From contig VGDO01000026.1 in assembly GCA_016869645.1 (NCBI GenBank), forward strand, positions 1 to 40,701: a DNA stretch of 40,701 nucleotides. The letters are read 5' to 3'. The notes under the pieces are model-generated. The model had not been told where the DNA came from, ran no database searches, and was given only the letters and a program-made list of their open reading frames with translations. The first letter of the stretch is position 1. Each line of letters opens with the position of its first letter. The stretch is from Alphaproteobacteria bacterium. Its GTDB lineage: Bacteria; Pseudomonadota; Alphaproteobacteria; SHVW01. Positions 1 to 6,862 of the stretch are shown piece by piece. The translations under genes and the position numbers were made by a program.

Positions 1-1
1 C

Positions 2-157
2 ACGCTCGCGCGCGCGCGCGCCAAGGGCCGCGACCCGGCGGCCGACCTTGCAGGCAATGACGGCCACGGCTTCTTCAAGGCCCTTGACGACCAAGTGGTG
101 ACCGGCCCCACACTGACCAACGTCAACGATTTCCGGGCGATCCTGATCGCCCCGTAA
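2..157 (+). CDS. Glycerate 2-kinase (MOFRL family), C-terminal fragment
   Basis: This is an open frame entering from the left edge; only the last 51 codons are visible. They read through GNDGHGFFKALDDQVVTGP and then TLTNVNDFRAILIAP before TAA. The T-G-P-T-x-T-N-V-N-D tail is the signature end of MOFRL-type glycerate kinases (TtuD/GckA), which phosphorylate D-glycerate from hydroxypyruvate, tartrate or serine-cycle metabolism. Pyruvate kinase follows at once, so glycerate would feed into lower glycolysis and pyruvate. The TAA shares its last A with an ATG at 157, which suggests translational coupling. The N-terminus lies outside the window, so the exact subtype is not decided. Confidence 0.85.
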   Translation, partial: TLARARAKGRDPAADLAGNDGHGFFKALDDQVVTGPTLTNVNDFRAILIAP

Positions 158-186
158 TGGCAGATTTCCCGGGGAAACGACGGCAT

Positions 187-1605
187 ATGCGACGACAGCG
201 CAACGGCAAGATCGTGGCGACCCTGGGCCCGGCAAGCTCCTCGGCCGAGCGCATTCGTTCGCTCTTCGAGGCCGGCGCCGACGTCTTCCGCCTGAACTTC
301 AGCCACGGGACGCATGACGACCACCGCGCGCGCTACGACGCCATCCGCGCGCTCGAGCAGGTGCGCGGCCGGCCGATCGGCGTGCTGCTCGATCTGCAGG
401 GCCCCAAGCTCAGGATCGGCACCTTCGCAAATAACCCGATCAACCTTGCCGCAGGCGATACGTTCCGCTTCGACATGGACGACAAGCCGGGCGGCCAGAC
501 GCGCGTCCGGCTGCCCCATATCGAGATCTTCCAGGCGCTCGAGACCGGCTCCGAGCTGCTGCTCGACGACGGCCGCATCCGGCTGAACGTCGAACGCTGC
601 GGTTCCGACTTCGCCGAGACGAAGGTCGTCACCGGCGGCAAGCTGTCCGACCGCAAGGGCGTCAACGTGCCCAACGCGACGCTCCCGCTGTCGCCGATGA
701 CCGACAAGGACCGCCAAGACCTGAAGTTCGGCCTCGATCTCGGCGTCGACTGGGTGGCGCTTTCCTTCGTGCAGCGACCCGACGACATTGCCGAGGCGCG
801 CCGCCTGATCGCCGGCCGCGCCTACATCATGGCCAAGCTGGAGAAGCCGGCAGCGATGCAGCACCTCGACGAGATCATCGAGATGGTCGACGGCATCATG
901 GTGGCGCGCGGGGACCTCGGCGTGGAAATGCCACCGGAAGACGTGCCCGGCCTGCAGAAGCGCATCGTGCGCGCCTGCCGGCGCGAGGGCAAACCGGTCG
1001 TGGTCGCGACCCAGATGCTCGACTCGATGGTGCATGCGCCCGCACCGACGCGCGCCGAGGCGTCCGACGTGGCGACCGCCGTCTATGACGGCGCCGACGC
1101 CGTCATGCTCTCGGCCGAGACGGCCTCGGGTGACTATCCGGTCGAGTCGGTCGAGATGATGGACCGCATCGTCGCCCGGGTCGAGCACGACCAGCTCTAT
1201 CGCACCATCATGGATGCGGCGCATTCGCCGCCCGAGCCGACCGCCGCCGACGCCATCACCGCGGCGGCGAGCCAAGTCGCGCACACGATCTCGGCCGCCG
1301 CGATCGTGACCTACACGACGTCGGGTTCGACGACGCTGCGCGCCGCGCGCGAGCGGCCGCAGGCACCGATCCTGTGCCTGACCTCCAAGCTGGAGACAGC
1401 GCGCCGCCTTGCGTTGACATGGGGCGTGCACCCCGTGCACACCGAGGACGTCGCCAACTTCAGCGACATGGTCGCCAAGGCCTGCCAGATAGCCAAGGAC
1501 GTCGGCATCGCGCGGGACGGCGACAAGCTGGTGATCACGGCGGGCGTGCCGTTCGGCACGCCGGGTGCGACCAACGTGCTGCGCATCGCCCGCGTCGGTC
1601 AATAG
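187..1605 (+). CDS. pyk: Pyruvate kinase
   Basis: Converts phosphoenolpyruvate and ADP to pyruvate and ATP in the cytosol. The 472-residue frame opens with KIVATLGPASS and has NFSHG, the LLDLQGPKLRIG strand and the catalytic-lysine segment AKLEKPA. The metal-binding stretch VDGIMVARGDLGVE, ATQMLDSM with PTRAE, and MLSAETASGDYP follow in the usual order. The C-terminal allosteric domain is full length. I chose the ATG at 187 because family members start just before KIVATLGPAS and a purine-rich GGGGAAACG precedes it. The in-frame ATG at 157 overlaps the upstream stop and would add ten residues. Gene order glycerate kinase then pyk points to a glycerate-use operon that continues into the transporter 8 bp downstream. 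Confidence 0.95.
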   Translation: MRRQRNGKIVATLGPASSSAERIRSLFEAGADVFRLNFSHGTHDDHRARYDAIRALEQVRGRPIGVLLDLQGPKLRIGTFANNPINLAAGDTFRFDMDDKPGGQTRVRLPHIEIFQALETGSELLLDDGRIRLNVERCGSDFAETKVVTGGKLSDRKGVNVPNATLPLSPMTDKDRQDLKFGLDLGVDWVALSFVQRPDDIAEARRLIAGRAYIMAKLEKPAAMQHLDEIIEMVDGIMVARGDLGVEMPPEDVPGLQKRIVRACRREGKPVVVATQMLDSMVHAPAPTRAEASDVATAVYDGADAVMLSAETASGDYPVESVEMMDRIVARVEHDQLYRTIMDAAHSPPEPTAADAITAAASQVAHTISAAAIVTYTTSGSTTLRAARERPQAPILCLTSKLETARRLALTWGVHPVHTEDVANFSDMVAKACQIAKDVGIARDGDKLVITAGVPFGTPGATNVLRIARVGQ

Positions 1606-1613
1606 CTGGCGGC

Positions 1614-2879
1614 ATGCCGGACATCCTGCAGAGCGCGATCGGCATCATCGTCATCGCCGCGCTGGCCTGGGTGATCGGCGCGTTGCGCAGCCGCGATTGG
1701 CGCCGTGTCCCCTGGCGCGTGGCGCTGGCCGGCGTCGCCCTGCAGTTCGCTTTCGCCGTGCTGCTGCTCAAGGTGCCCGGTGTCTCCCAGGTCTTCGCCT
1801 GGCTCAACCGAGGGGTCGCAGCCCTCGACCGGGCGACCATGGCAGGAACCGCCTTCGTCTTCGGCTATCTCGGCGGCGCGCCGCTGCCCTTCGCGGAGGG
1901 TTTCCCTGGCGCCAGCTTCATCCTCGCCTTCAAGGCGCTGCCTCTCGTCCTCGTGGTCAGCGCACTGTCGGCCCTGCTCTGGCACTGGCGCGTGCTGCCG
2001 GTGATCGTCGCCGCCTTCAGCCGCCTGCTCGAGCGGACCATGGGGGTGGGCGGCGCAGTCGGCCTGTCGACGGCGGCGAACGTCTTCGTCGGCATGGTCG
2101 AGGCCCCGCTGCTCATCCGGCCCTATCTACGGACCATGTCGCTGAGCGGCCTGTTCGCCGTCATGGTCGGCGGCATGGCCTCGATCGCCGGCACGGTCAT
2201 GGTGCTCTACGCCACGATCCTCAACGCCGCCGTACCGGGTGCCATCGGTCACATCCTCGCGGCCTCGCTGATCAGCGCGCCCGCCGCGATCATGATCGCG
2301 CGGCTGATGATCCCGGCGACCGGCCCCGACGAACCGGTCGGGGAGAGCGCCGAAGCCGGCAGCGGCTACAACAATTCGATGGAGGCCATCGTGCGCGGCA
2401 CGGCCGATGGCGTGATGCTGCTGATCAACATCGTCGCCATGCTCGTCGTGCTGGTGGCGCTCGTCGCGCTGGTCAACGAACTGCTCGGCCTGCTGCCGAA
2501 CCTTGCCGGCGCGCCCGTCACGCTGCAGCGCCTGTTCGGCTGGCTCATGATGCCGCTTGCCTGGCTGATCGGCGTGCCGTGGCACGAGGCCCACGCGGCC
2601 GGCCAGCTGCTCGGCATCAAGACCGTGCTCAACGAGCTGCTCGCCTATCTGGAGCTGGCGCGCCTGGCGCCGGAGGCGCTGAGCGAGCGCTCCCGCCTGC
2701 TGATGACCTACGCGCTGTGCGGCTTCGCCAATTTCGGCAGCCTCGGCATCATGATCGGCGGGCTGGTGGCGATGGCGCCGGAGCGGCGCGACGACATCGT
2801 GTCGCTCGGCATGCAGTCGGTCGTCGCGGGCACGCTGTCGACCTGCATGGGTGCCGCCGTGGTCGGGCTGGTGCTGTGA
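1614..2879 (+). CDS. Concentrative nucleoside transporter (NupC/CNT family)
   Basis: A 421-residue inner-membrane protein with roughly ten hydrophobic segments. It should carry nucleosides inward with H+ or Na+. Family features seen are the N-terminal trio of helices with LKVPGVSQVFAWLN, the gate-domain stretch VGMVEAPLLIRPYL, the NNSMEAIVRGTADG segment in the middle, and the ending ALCGFANFGSLGIMIGGL with GTLSTCMGAAVVG. All are typical CNT landmarks in the expected order and the length is normal. It starts 8 bp after pyk and its TGA overlaps the GTG of the next gene, so it is part of the same transcript. The substrate (purine or pyrimidine nucleoside) cannot be told from the sequence. A uracil phosphoribosyltransferase and URC4 gene lie elsewhere in the window. 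Confidence 0.93.
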   Translation: MPDILQSAIGIIVIAALAWVIGALRSRDWRRVPWRVALAGVALQFAFAVLLLKVPGVSQVFAWLNRGVAALDRATMAGTAFVFGYLGGAPLPFAEGFPGASFILAFKALPLVLVVSALSALLWHWRVLPVIVAAFSRLLERTMGVGGAVGLSTAANVFVGMVEAPLLIRPYLRTMSLSGLFAVMVGGMASIAGTVMVLYATILNAAVPGAIGHILAASLISAPAAIMIARLMIPATGPDEPVGESAEAGSGYNNSMEAIVRGTADGVMLLINIVAMLVVLVALVALVNELLGLLPNLAGAPVTLQRLFGWLMMPLAWLIGVPWHEAHAAGQLLGIKTVLNELLAYLELARLAPEALSERSRLLMTYALCGFANFGSLGIMIGGLVAMAPERRDDIVSLGMQSVVAGTLSTCMGAAVVGLVL

Positions 2880-3727
2880 ACCAGCGCAGCAAGTGCCTGG
2901 TCACCATGGCGATCGGCGCCGACTACCTGCGCATGTGGGAATCCGTGTTCGCGCGCACCTTCCGGCTCTACGCCGAGAAGCACGGCTACGACGTCATCGT
3001 CGTGACCGACCATGTCGATCAGAGCCCCGCCGGCCGCGCCCGCGGGCCGCACTGGCAGAAGCTGGTGCTCCACCGACGCCCGGACATCGCGCGCTACGAG
3101 CACGTCGTGTGGATCGACGCGGACATCATGGTGAACCACCTGACCGCGCCGTGCATTGTCGCGGCCAACGCGTCGGACAAGATCGGCGCGGTCACGCACA
3201 ACAGCTTCTACACGAGCCCCGAGCGCTGGGAAAATCGCTGGAACCGGGTCTACCGCAATGCCGGCGACCTGTTCCGCGCGCCACGCGGGCCCACGCCGTC
3301 GGAGCGCTACCGGCAGGCCGGCCTTCCGGGCGACGTCGACGACATGATCAACACCGGCGTCATGGTGCTGAAGCCGCGCCGCCATGCCGAGCTCCTGGAA
3401 TGGATCTACGCCAACTGCACGGAGAACCCGCTCTCGGCCAGCGAGCAGATGCCGCTCAGCTATCACCTGTTCCGGAACGGCATGTGCAATCCGATCGACC
3501 CGCGCTTCAACCGTCCCTGGGTCGAGGAGCTTGCGGAATGCTATCCCTTCCTGCTCCAGGAGCAGAACCACAAGAACCAGGCTCTGGTCGCCTATTGCGT
3601 GACCGCGGCCTGGCACAATTGCTATTTCCTGCACTTCCTCGCCGACGGCTATTCGCGCACCGACGCGACGCTGGTGCTGACCGACACGCCCGACGCGGTG
3701 ACGCTCTATCTGGGGCCCAAGGGGTGA
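2876..3727 (+). CDS. Putative GT-A fold glycosyltransferase
   Basis: A soluble 283-residue protein starting with GTG, whose last bases overlap the transporter stop (GTGA). The start is preferred over the ATG at 2906 because the KCLVTMAIG strand is the first beta strand of the fold. Visible landmarks are HWQKLVLHRRP, then VWIDADIMV with the DxD motif that binds a metal and nucleotide sugar, VDDMINTGVMVLKPRRHAE and a late NKNxA-like segment. The pattern recalls GT34/GT8-type galactosyl- or mannosyltransferases. There is no signal peptide or membrane segment. Donor, acceptor and pathway are unknown. Its place at the end of a glycerate/pyruvate/nucleoside operon gives no obvious clue. Confidence 0.7.
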   Translation: MNQRSKCLVTMAIGADYLRMWESVFARTFRLYAEKHGYDVIVVTDHVDQSPAGRARGPHWQKLVLHRRPDIARYEHVVWIDADIMVNHLTAPCIVAANASDKIGAVTHNSFYTSPERWENRWNRVYRNAGDLFRAPRGPTPSERYRQAGLPGDVDDMINTGVMVLKPRRHAELLEWIYANCTENPLSASEQMPLSYHLFRNGMCNPIDPRFNRPWVEELAECYPFLLQEQNHKNQALVAYCVTAAWHNCYFLHFLADGYSRTDATLVLTDTPDAVTLYLGPKG

Positions 3728-3864
3728 GACCCCGAGCGCAGCATGAGCCGCCGTCCTGCATCAATGAAAGCCACTCCTCACGGATTCGGTTGGTCCGCCA
3801 TTGCGCCTGAACTAGCATCGGTCGCCATATCTTTCGATGCCGTGCCGGGGAAGAGGAACACGCC
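3728..3864 (+). other. Intergenic region, no convincing signal
   Basis: This 137-bp gap precedes the homocysteine methyltransferase-like gene. It holds a ribosome-binding stretch GGGAAGAGGAA before the ATG at 3865. I see no terminator hairpin after the glycosyltransferase and nothing resembling a SAM riboswitch. The promoter must lie here or upstream, but no -35/-10 pair stood out. Confidence 0.4.
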
Positions 3865-4860
3865 ATGACCGAGTTCAAATCGCTGCAGGATCGCCTGGAC
3901 AAAGGCGATGTCGTTATTCTCGATGGCGCCGTCGGCACGCAGCTTCAGGAGATGGGCGTGCCGATGGACAGCGTGTCCTGGGCGGCTGCCGCGCTTCACA
4001 CCTCGCCCTACACCGTGCGGCGCATGCACGAGCTCTACGTCAAGGCCGGCGCCGATATCATCACGACCAACACATACTCCTCAGCACGCCACAACCTCGA
4101 TCCGCTCGGCATGGGCGACGCCACGCGCGAGCTCAACCTGCGCGCGGTCATGCTGGCCCAGGATGCGCGCGACAAGACGGCAAAGGACCGCCAAGTTTAC
4201 ATAGCTGGCGCGATCTCGGGCTTTGGCCTCGTCCATGGCGGCGAGGCCGAGCGCGCCCTGCATCGGCATTCCAAGCCGCGTTTGGCGCTCACCGAGAATA
4301 CTGCGCGCGCCGTTCTGCGCGAGCAGGCGGAGATCCTGGCCGAGGCCGGCGTCGATCTGCTGCTGCTCGAGGGCACCGGCAGCAACACGCACCGCAGATG
4401 GATGATCGAAGAAGCCAAGGGCACCGGCCTCCCTCTCTGGGTCGGCTTCCGTGCCCGGGTCGATGCCAACGACCGTCAGATCAAGACCGGCTACACCTCG
4501 CCCGACCTCTTCGACCGCGCAATTACCGAACTCATGCCGCTCGGCGGGTCGGCGCTGGCGATCTTCCACAGCACGATTTCCGACACCACGTCGGCGCTCG
4601 ACGTGGCGCTGTCTCACTGGCAGGGGCCGATCGCCTGCTATCCCGAGGCCGAGCGCCACGACTACACGGCCGCCTATCACGATCACAATGTCGCCAACAA
4701 GGTACCGCCGGCCGAGTTCGTCGAGACGGCGCGCGGCTGGGTCGATCGCGGCGTGCAGATCGTCGGCGGCTGCTGCGGCATCGGGCTGCCCTACATCAGG
4801 GCCCTGCGCGAGGGCCTGCCGCGCAGCGTACCCGGCGAGCGCCGGCGCAAGGCCGCGTGA
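3865..4860 (+). CDS. Homocysteine S-methyltransferase family protein
   Basis: A cytosolic 331-residue TIM-barrel protein of the Hcy-methyltransferase (Pfam S-methyl_trans) family. Members move a methyl group from betaine, S-methylmethionine or a methylated cofactor to a thiol through zinc. It has the opening LDGAVGTQLQEMG, IITTNTYSS, LLLLEGTGS and the closing GGCCG (Cys303, Cys304) that provides two zinc thiolates. The third ligand is normally Cys in an I-N-C segment; here the aligned segment reads AIFHST, with His235 at that place. A ribosome-binding GGGAAGAGG lies just upstream. The gene is convergent with dppC, only 6 bp away, and next to a sarcosine oxidase/ABC cluster, so a role in methylated-amine or methionine metabolism is plausible. 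Donor unknown. Confidence 0.85.
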   Translation: MTEFKSLQDRLDKGDVVILDGAVGTQLQEMGVPMDSVSWAAAALHTSPYTVRRMHELYVKAGADIITTNTYSSARHNLDPLGMGDATRELNLRAVMLAQDARDKTAKDRQVYIAGAISGFGLVHGGEAERALHRHSKPRLALTENTARAVLREQAEILAEAGVDLLLLEGTGSNTHRRWMIEEAKGTGLPLWVGFRARVDANDRQIKTGYTSPDLFDRAITELMPLGGSALAIFHSTISDTTSALDVALSHWQGPIACYPEAERHDYTAAYHDHNVANKVPPAEFVETARGWVDRGVQIVGGCCGIGLPYIRALREGLPRSVPGERRRKAA

Positions 4861-4866
4861 CGACTA

Positions 4867-5712
4867 TTACCGCTGGCGCGTCATCTCGTTGAGGCCGTCG
4901 GCGAGCAGGTTGAAGCCAAGCACGAGGCTGACCACGGCGATCGAAGGGATGACCGCCATGTGCGGCCAAACCGTGATCAGCGCCGTTGTCTCCTTGATCA
5001 TGCCACCCCAATCCGGGTCTGGCGGCGGCAGCCCCAGGCCGAGAAATCCGAGCACCCCGATATTGATCGTCGTGTAGCCGAGTCGCAGGCAGGCATCGAC
5101 GATGAGCGGCCCGCGGCAGTTCGGCAGGATCTCGACGATCAGAATAAAGGCCGCGTTCTCGCCGCGCAGTTTGGCGGCGGCGACGTAGTCCTGCGACTTC
5201 AGCTCGAGCACGAGCCCGCGCACGATGCGGCTGACACCGGGCGCGGAAGCAAGCGTCACCGCCAGCACGATGTTGGCAGCGGACGGCCCGATGTTGGCGA
5301 TGACGATGACGTAGAGGATGATCAGCGGAAAGGACAGCATGACGTCGCTGACGCGCGACACGGCGGCGTCGATCCAGCCGCCGAAGTAGCCGGCGAGCAT
5401 GCCCATCGCCGTGCCGATCAGATAGGCCGCGGCGACCGCGAGCGGCGCCACGGTGAGCACGATGCGCGCGCCCCAGATCAGTCGGGACAGGATGTCCCGC
5501 CCCTTGTGATCGGTGCCGAGCCAGTGCGCAGCCGAGGGCGTCGGCTTGGCGAGCGCGGCGAAGTCCTGGGCATTGGGCGGGAACGGCGCCAGGATCGGCG
5601 CCAGCACGGCGAGCGCAACCCAGAACAGCACGAGCGCTCCGCCCACAGGGGCGACCCGCGCGCCCGGCGGCGCCGAGCGAGCAACGGCAGCGTCGAGCCG
5701 GCGCGCGCTCAC
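4867..5712 (-). CDS. Peptide/nickel-type ABC transporter permease (DppC family)
   Basis: A 281-residue inner-membrane permease. After a short cytosolic tail there is one helix (PVGGALVLFWVALAVLAPILA), then the DppC landmark HWLGTDHKGRDILSRLIWGAR. The EAA-loop region is QDYVAAAKLRGENAAFILIVEILPNCRGPL, and the GLGLPPPDPDWGGMI segment is typical of DppC/OppC. The start is the GTG at 5712 overlapping the dppB stop (GTGA). Longer in-frame starts only read through dppB in another frame. It is the last gene of the SBP-dppB-dppC series and should pair with DppB. No ATPase gene follows. The substrate could be an oligopeptide or another organic solute. Confidence 0.93.
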   Translation of the reverse strand: MSARRLDAAVARSAPPGARVAPVGGALVLFWVALAVLAPILAPFPPNAQDFAALAKPTPSAAHWLGTDHKGRDILSRLIWGARIVLTVAPLAVAAAYLIGTAMGMLAGYFGGWIDAAVSRVSDVMLSFPLIILYVIVIANIGPSAANIVLAVTLASAPGVSRIVRGLVLELKSQDYVAAAKLRGENAAFILIVEILPNCRGPLIVDACLRLGYTTINIGVLGFLGLGLPPPDPDWGGMIKETTALITVWPHMAVIPSIAVVSLVLGFNLLADGLNEMTRQR

Positions 5713-6722
5713 GCCAACCTGATGCGAGGGTTGAGCAGCATATAGCCGATATCGCCGACAAGCTGTGTGACGACCGCGAGCAAGAGCGCGGTGAGCGCCG
5801 CCGCTTCGACCAGCGCAATGTCGCCGAACAATGCCGCCTCCAGCAACATGCGTCCGAACCCCGGATAGGCGAACACCATCTCCGTGACGACCACGCCAGT
5901 GATCAGCCAGTTGAGCTGCAGCAGCAGGACGGTGAAGGGCGCGATCATGGCGTTGCGAAGCGCGTGGCGCAGGACGACTTGGCCGCGCGTCAATCCCTTG
6001 AGGAAGGCCGTGCGCACATAGGCACGGCCCATCACCTCGACCATCGATCCCCTGATCATACGCGCGACATAACCGAAATCGTAGAGCACGAGGACGGCCA
6101 CTGGCAGCACGAGCTGGGCGGCGATCGACCAGTCGCCCCTGGCTTCGAGCGGGCTGATGCCGGGCAGCCATTTGAGGCCGACGACGAACACGGCGGTCAG
6201 CATGACGCCGGAGGCGAATTCCGGGATCGAGGTCAGCACGATGCCGGCGACCGACAGCGAGCGGTCGAGCCGGCTCCCTTCGCGCATGCCCGAGAGCACG
6301 CCGAAGGCGAGCGACAGCGGCAGGATGATCGCGAAGGCGGTGCCGGCGAGTAGCAGCGTGTTGGCGAGCCGGTTCCAGATGATGTCGTTGACGGGTGCCT
6401 TGTAGAGCTGCGAGTAGCCGAAATTGCCGAAGTACCGGCTGCCCCGCGGATCGGACAGACCGAGATTGAGCGCGGGGTCGGCGAGCGGATCGGCGATGGC
6501 CCCCGTCAGCACGCCGAGCCAGCGCAGATAGCGGATGATCAGCGCGTCATCGAGCTTGAGCTTCTGGCTCAGGATGTCGACCTGCACGTCCTCGACATAG
6601 GGACCGAGCATCTTGCGCGCGACGCTGCCGGGCGAGAATTCCGACACGGCGAAGATAAGAAACGACGCCGCCAGCACCGTGAGGACGGCATGGGCCAGGC
6701 GGCGGAGGATGAAGCCGGACAT
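5709..6722 (-). CDS. Peptide/nickel-type ABC transporter permease (DppB family)
   Basis: A 337-residue inner-membrane protein opening with the DppB hallmark FILRRLAHAVLTVLAASFLIFAVSEFSPG. A large periplasmic loop follows (residues ~45-120), with LGLSDPRGSRYFGNFGYSQLYKAPV, then five more hydrophobic helices. The cytosolic EAA loop is YVRTAFLKGLTRGQVVLRHALRNAM. Length and order fit DppB/OppB. It partners with DppC through a four-base overlap. The upstream binding-protein gene is separated by 140 bp containing hairpins, so permease expression is probably lower than that of the binding protein. Confidence 0.93.
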   Translation of the reverse strand: MSGFILRRLAHAVLTVLAASFLIFAVSEFSPGSVARKMLGPYVEDVQVDILSQKLKLDDALIIRYLRWLGVLTGAIADPLADPALNLGLSDPRGSRYFGNFGYSQLYKAPVNDIIWNRLANTLLLAGTAFAIILPLSLAFGVLSGMREGSRLDRSLSVAGIVLTSIPEFASGVMLTAVFVVGLKWLPGISPLEARGDWSIAAQLVLPVAVLVLYDFGYVARMIRGSMVEVMGRAYVRTAFLKGLTRGQVVLRHALRNAMIAPFTVLLLQLNWLITGVVVTEMVFAYPGFGRMLLEAALFGDIALVEAAALTALLLAVVTQLVGDIGYMLLNPRIRLA

Positions 6723-6757
6723 GACAGCGCACCAGTCCGATCTGGCCGGCGCGTCCC

Positions 6758-6819
6758 CTCACCCTCCCCCACGAAGGGGAAGGGTGAGACCCGCCAATGC
6801 CCTCCCCCGTTTCGGGGGA
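6758..6819. repeat. Two GC-rich hairpins between binding-protein and permease genes
   Basis: The first hairpin pairs 6758-6765 with 6781-6788 (CTCACCCT/AGGGTGAG). After one mismatch CCCC pairs with GGGG around the loop ACGAA. The second pairs TCCCCCG (6803-6809) with CGGGGGA (6813-6819) around TTT. There is no T run on either strand, so these are not classic Rho-independent terminators. Their place after a periplasmic binding-protein gene and before its permease gene suits an mRNA-stabilising or partial-termination element. The CCCTCCCCCAC wording also occurs at 26301-26317, so this may be a dispersed palindromic repeat. Confidence 0.6.
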
Positions 6820-6862
6820 TGATTGGGTGGGGTGTCCGCTATCGACCTAGTCGCGCATCGGT

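Noticed and set aside
1565..2875. A long reading frame across the nucleoside transporter in front of the glycosyltransferase
   Set aside because: Only the part from 2876 resembles a protein. The earlier part is an Arg-rich alternate frame of the transporter gene.
3728..3864. Possible SAM-type riboswitch before the methyltransferase-like gene
   Set aside because: No conserved stem or core of SAM-I, SAM-II or SAH elements could be traced in the 137 bp.
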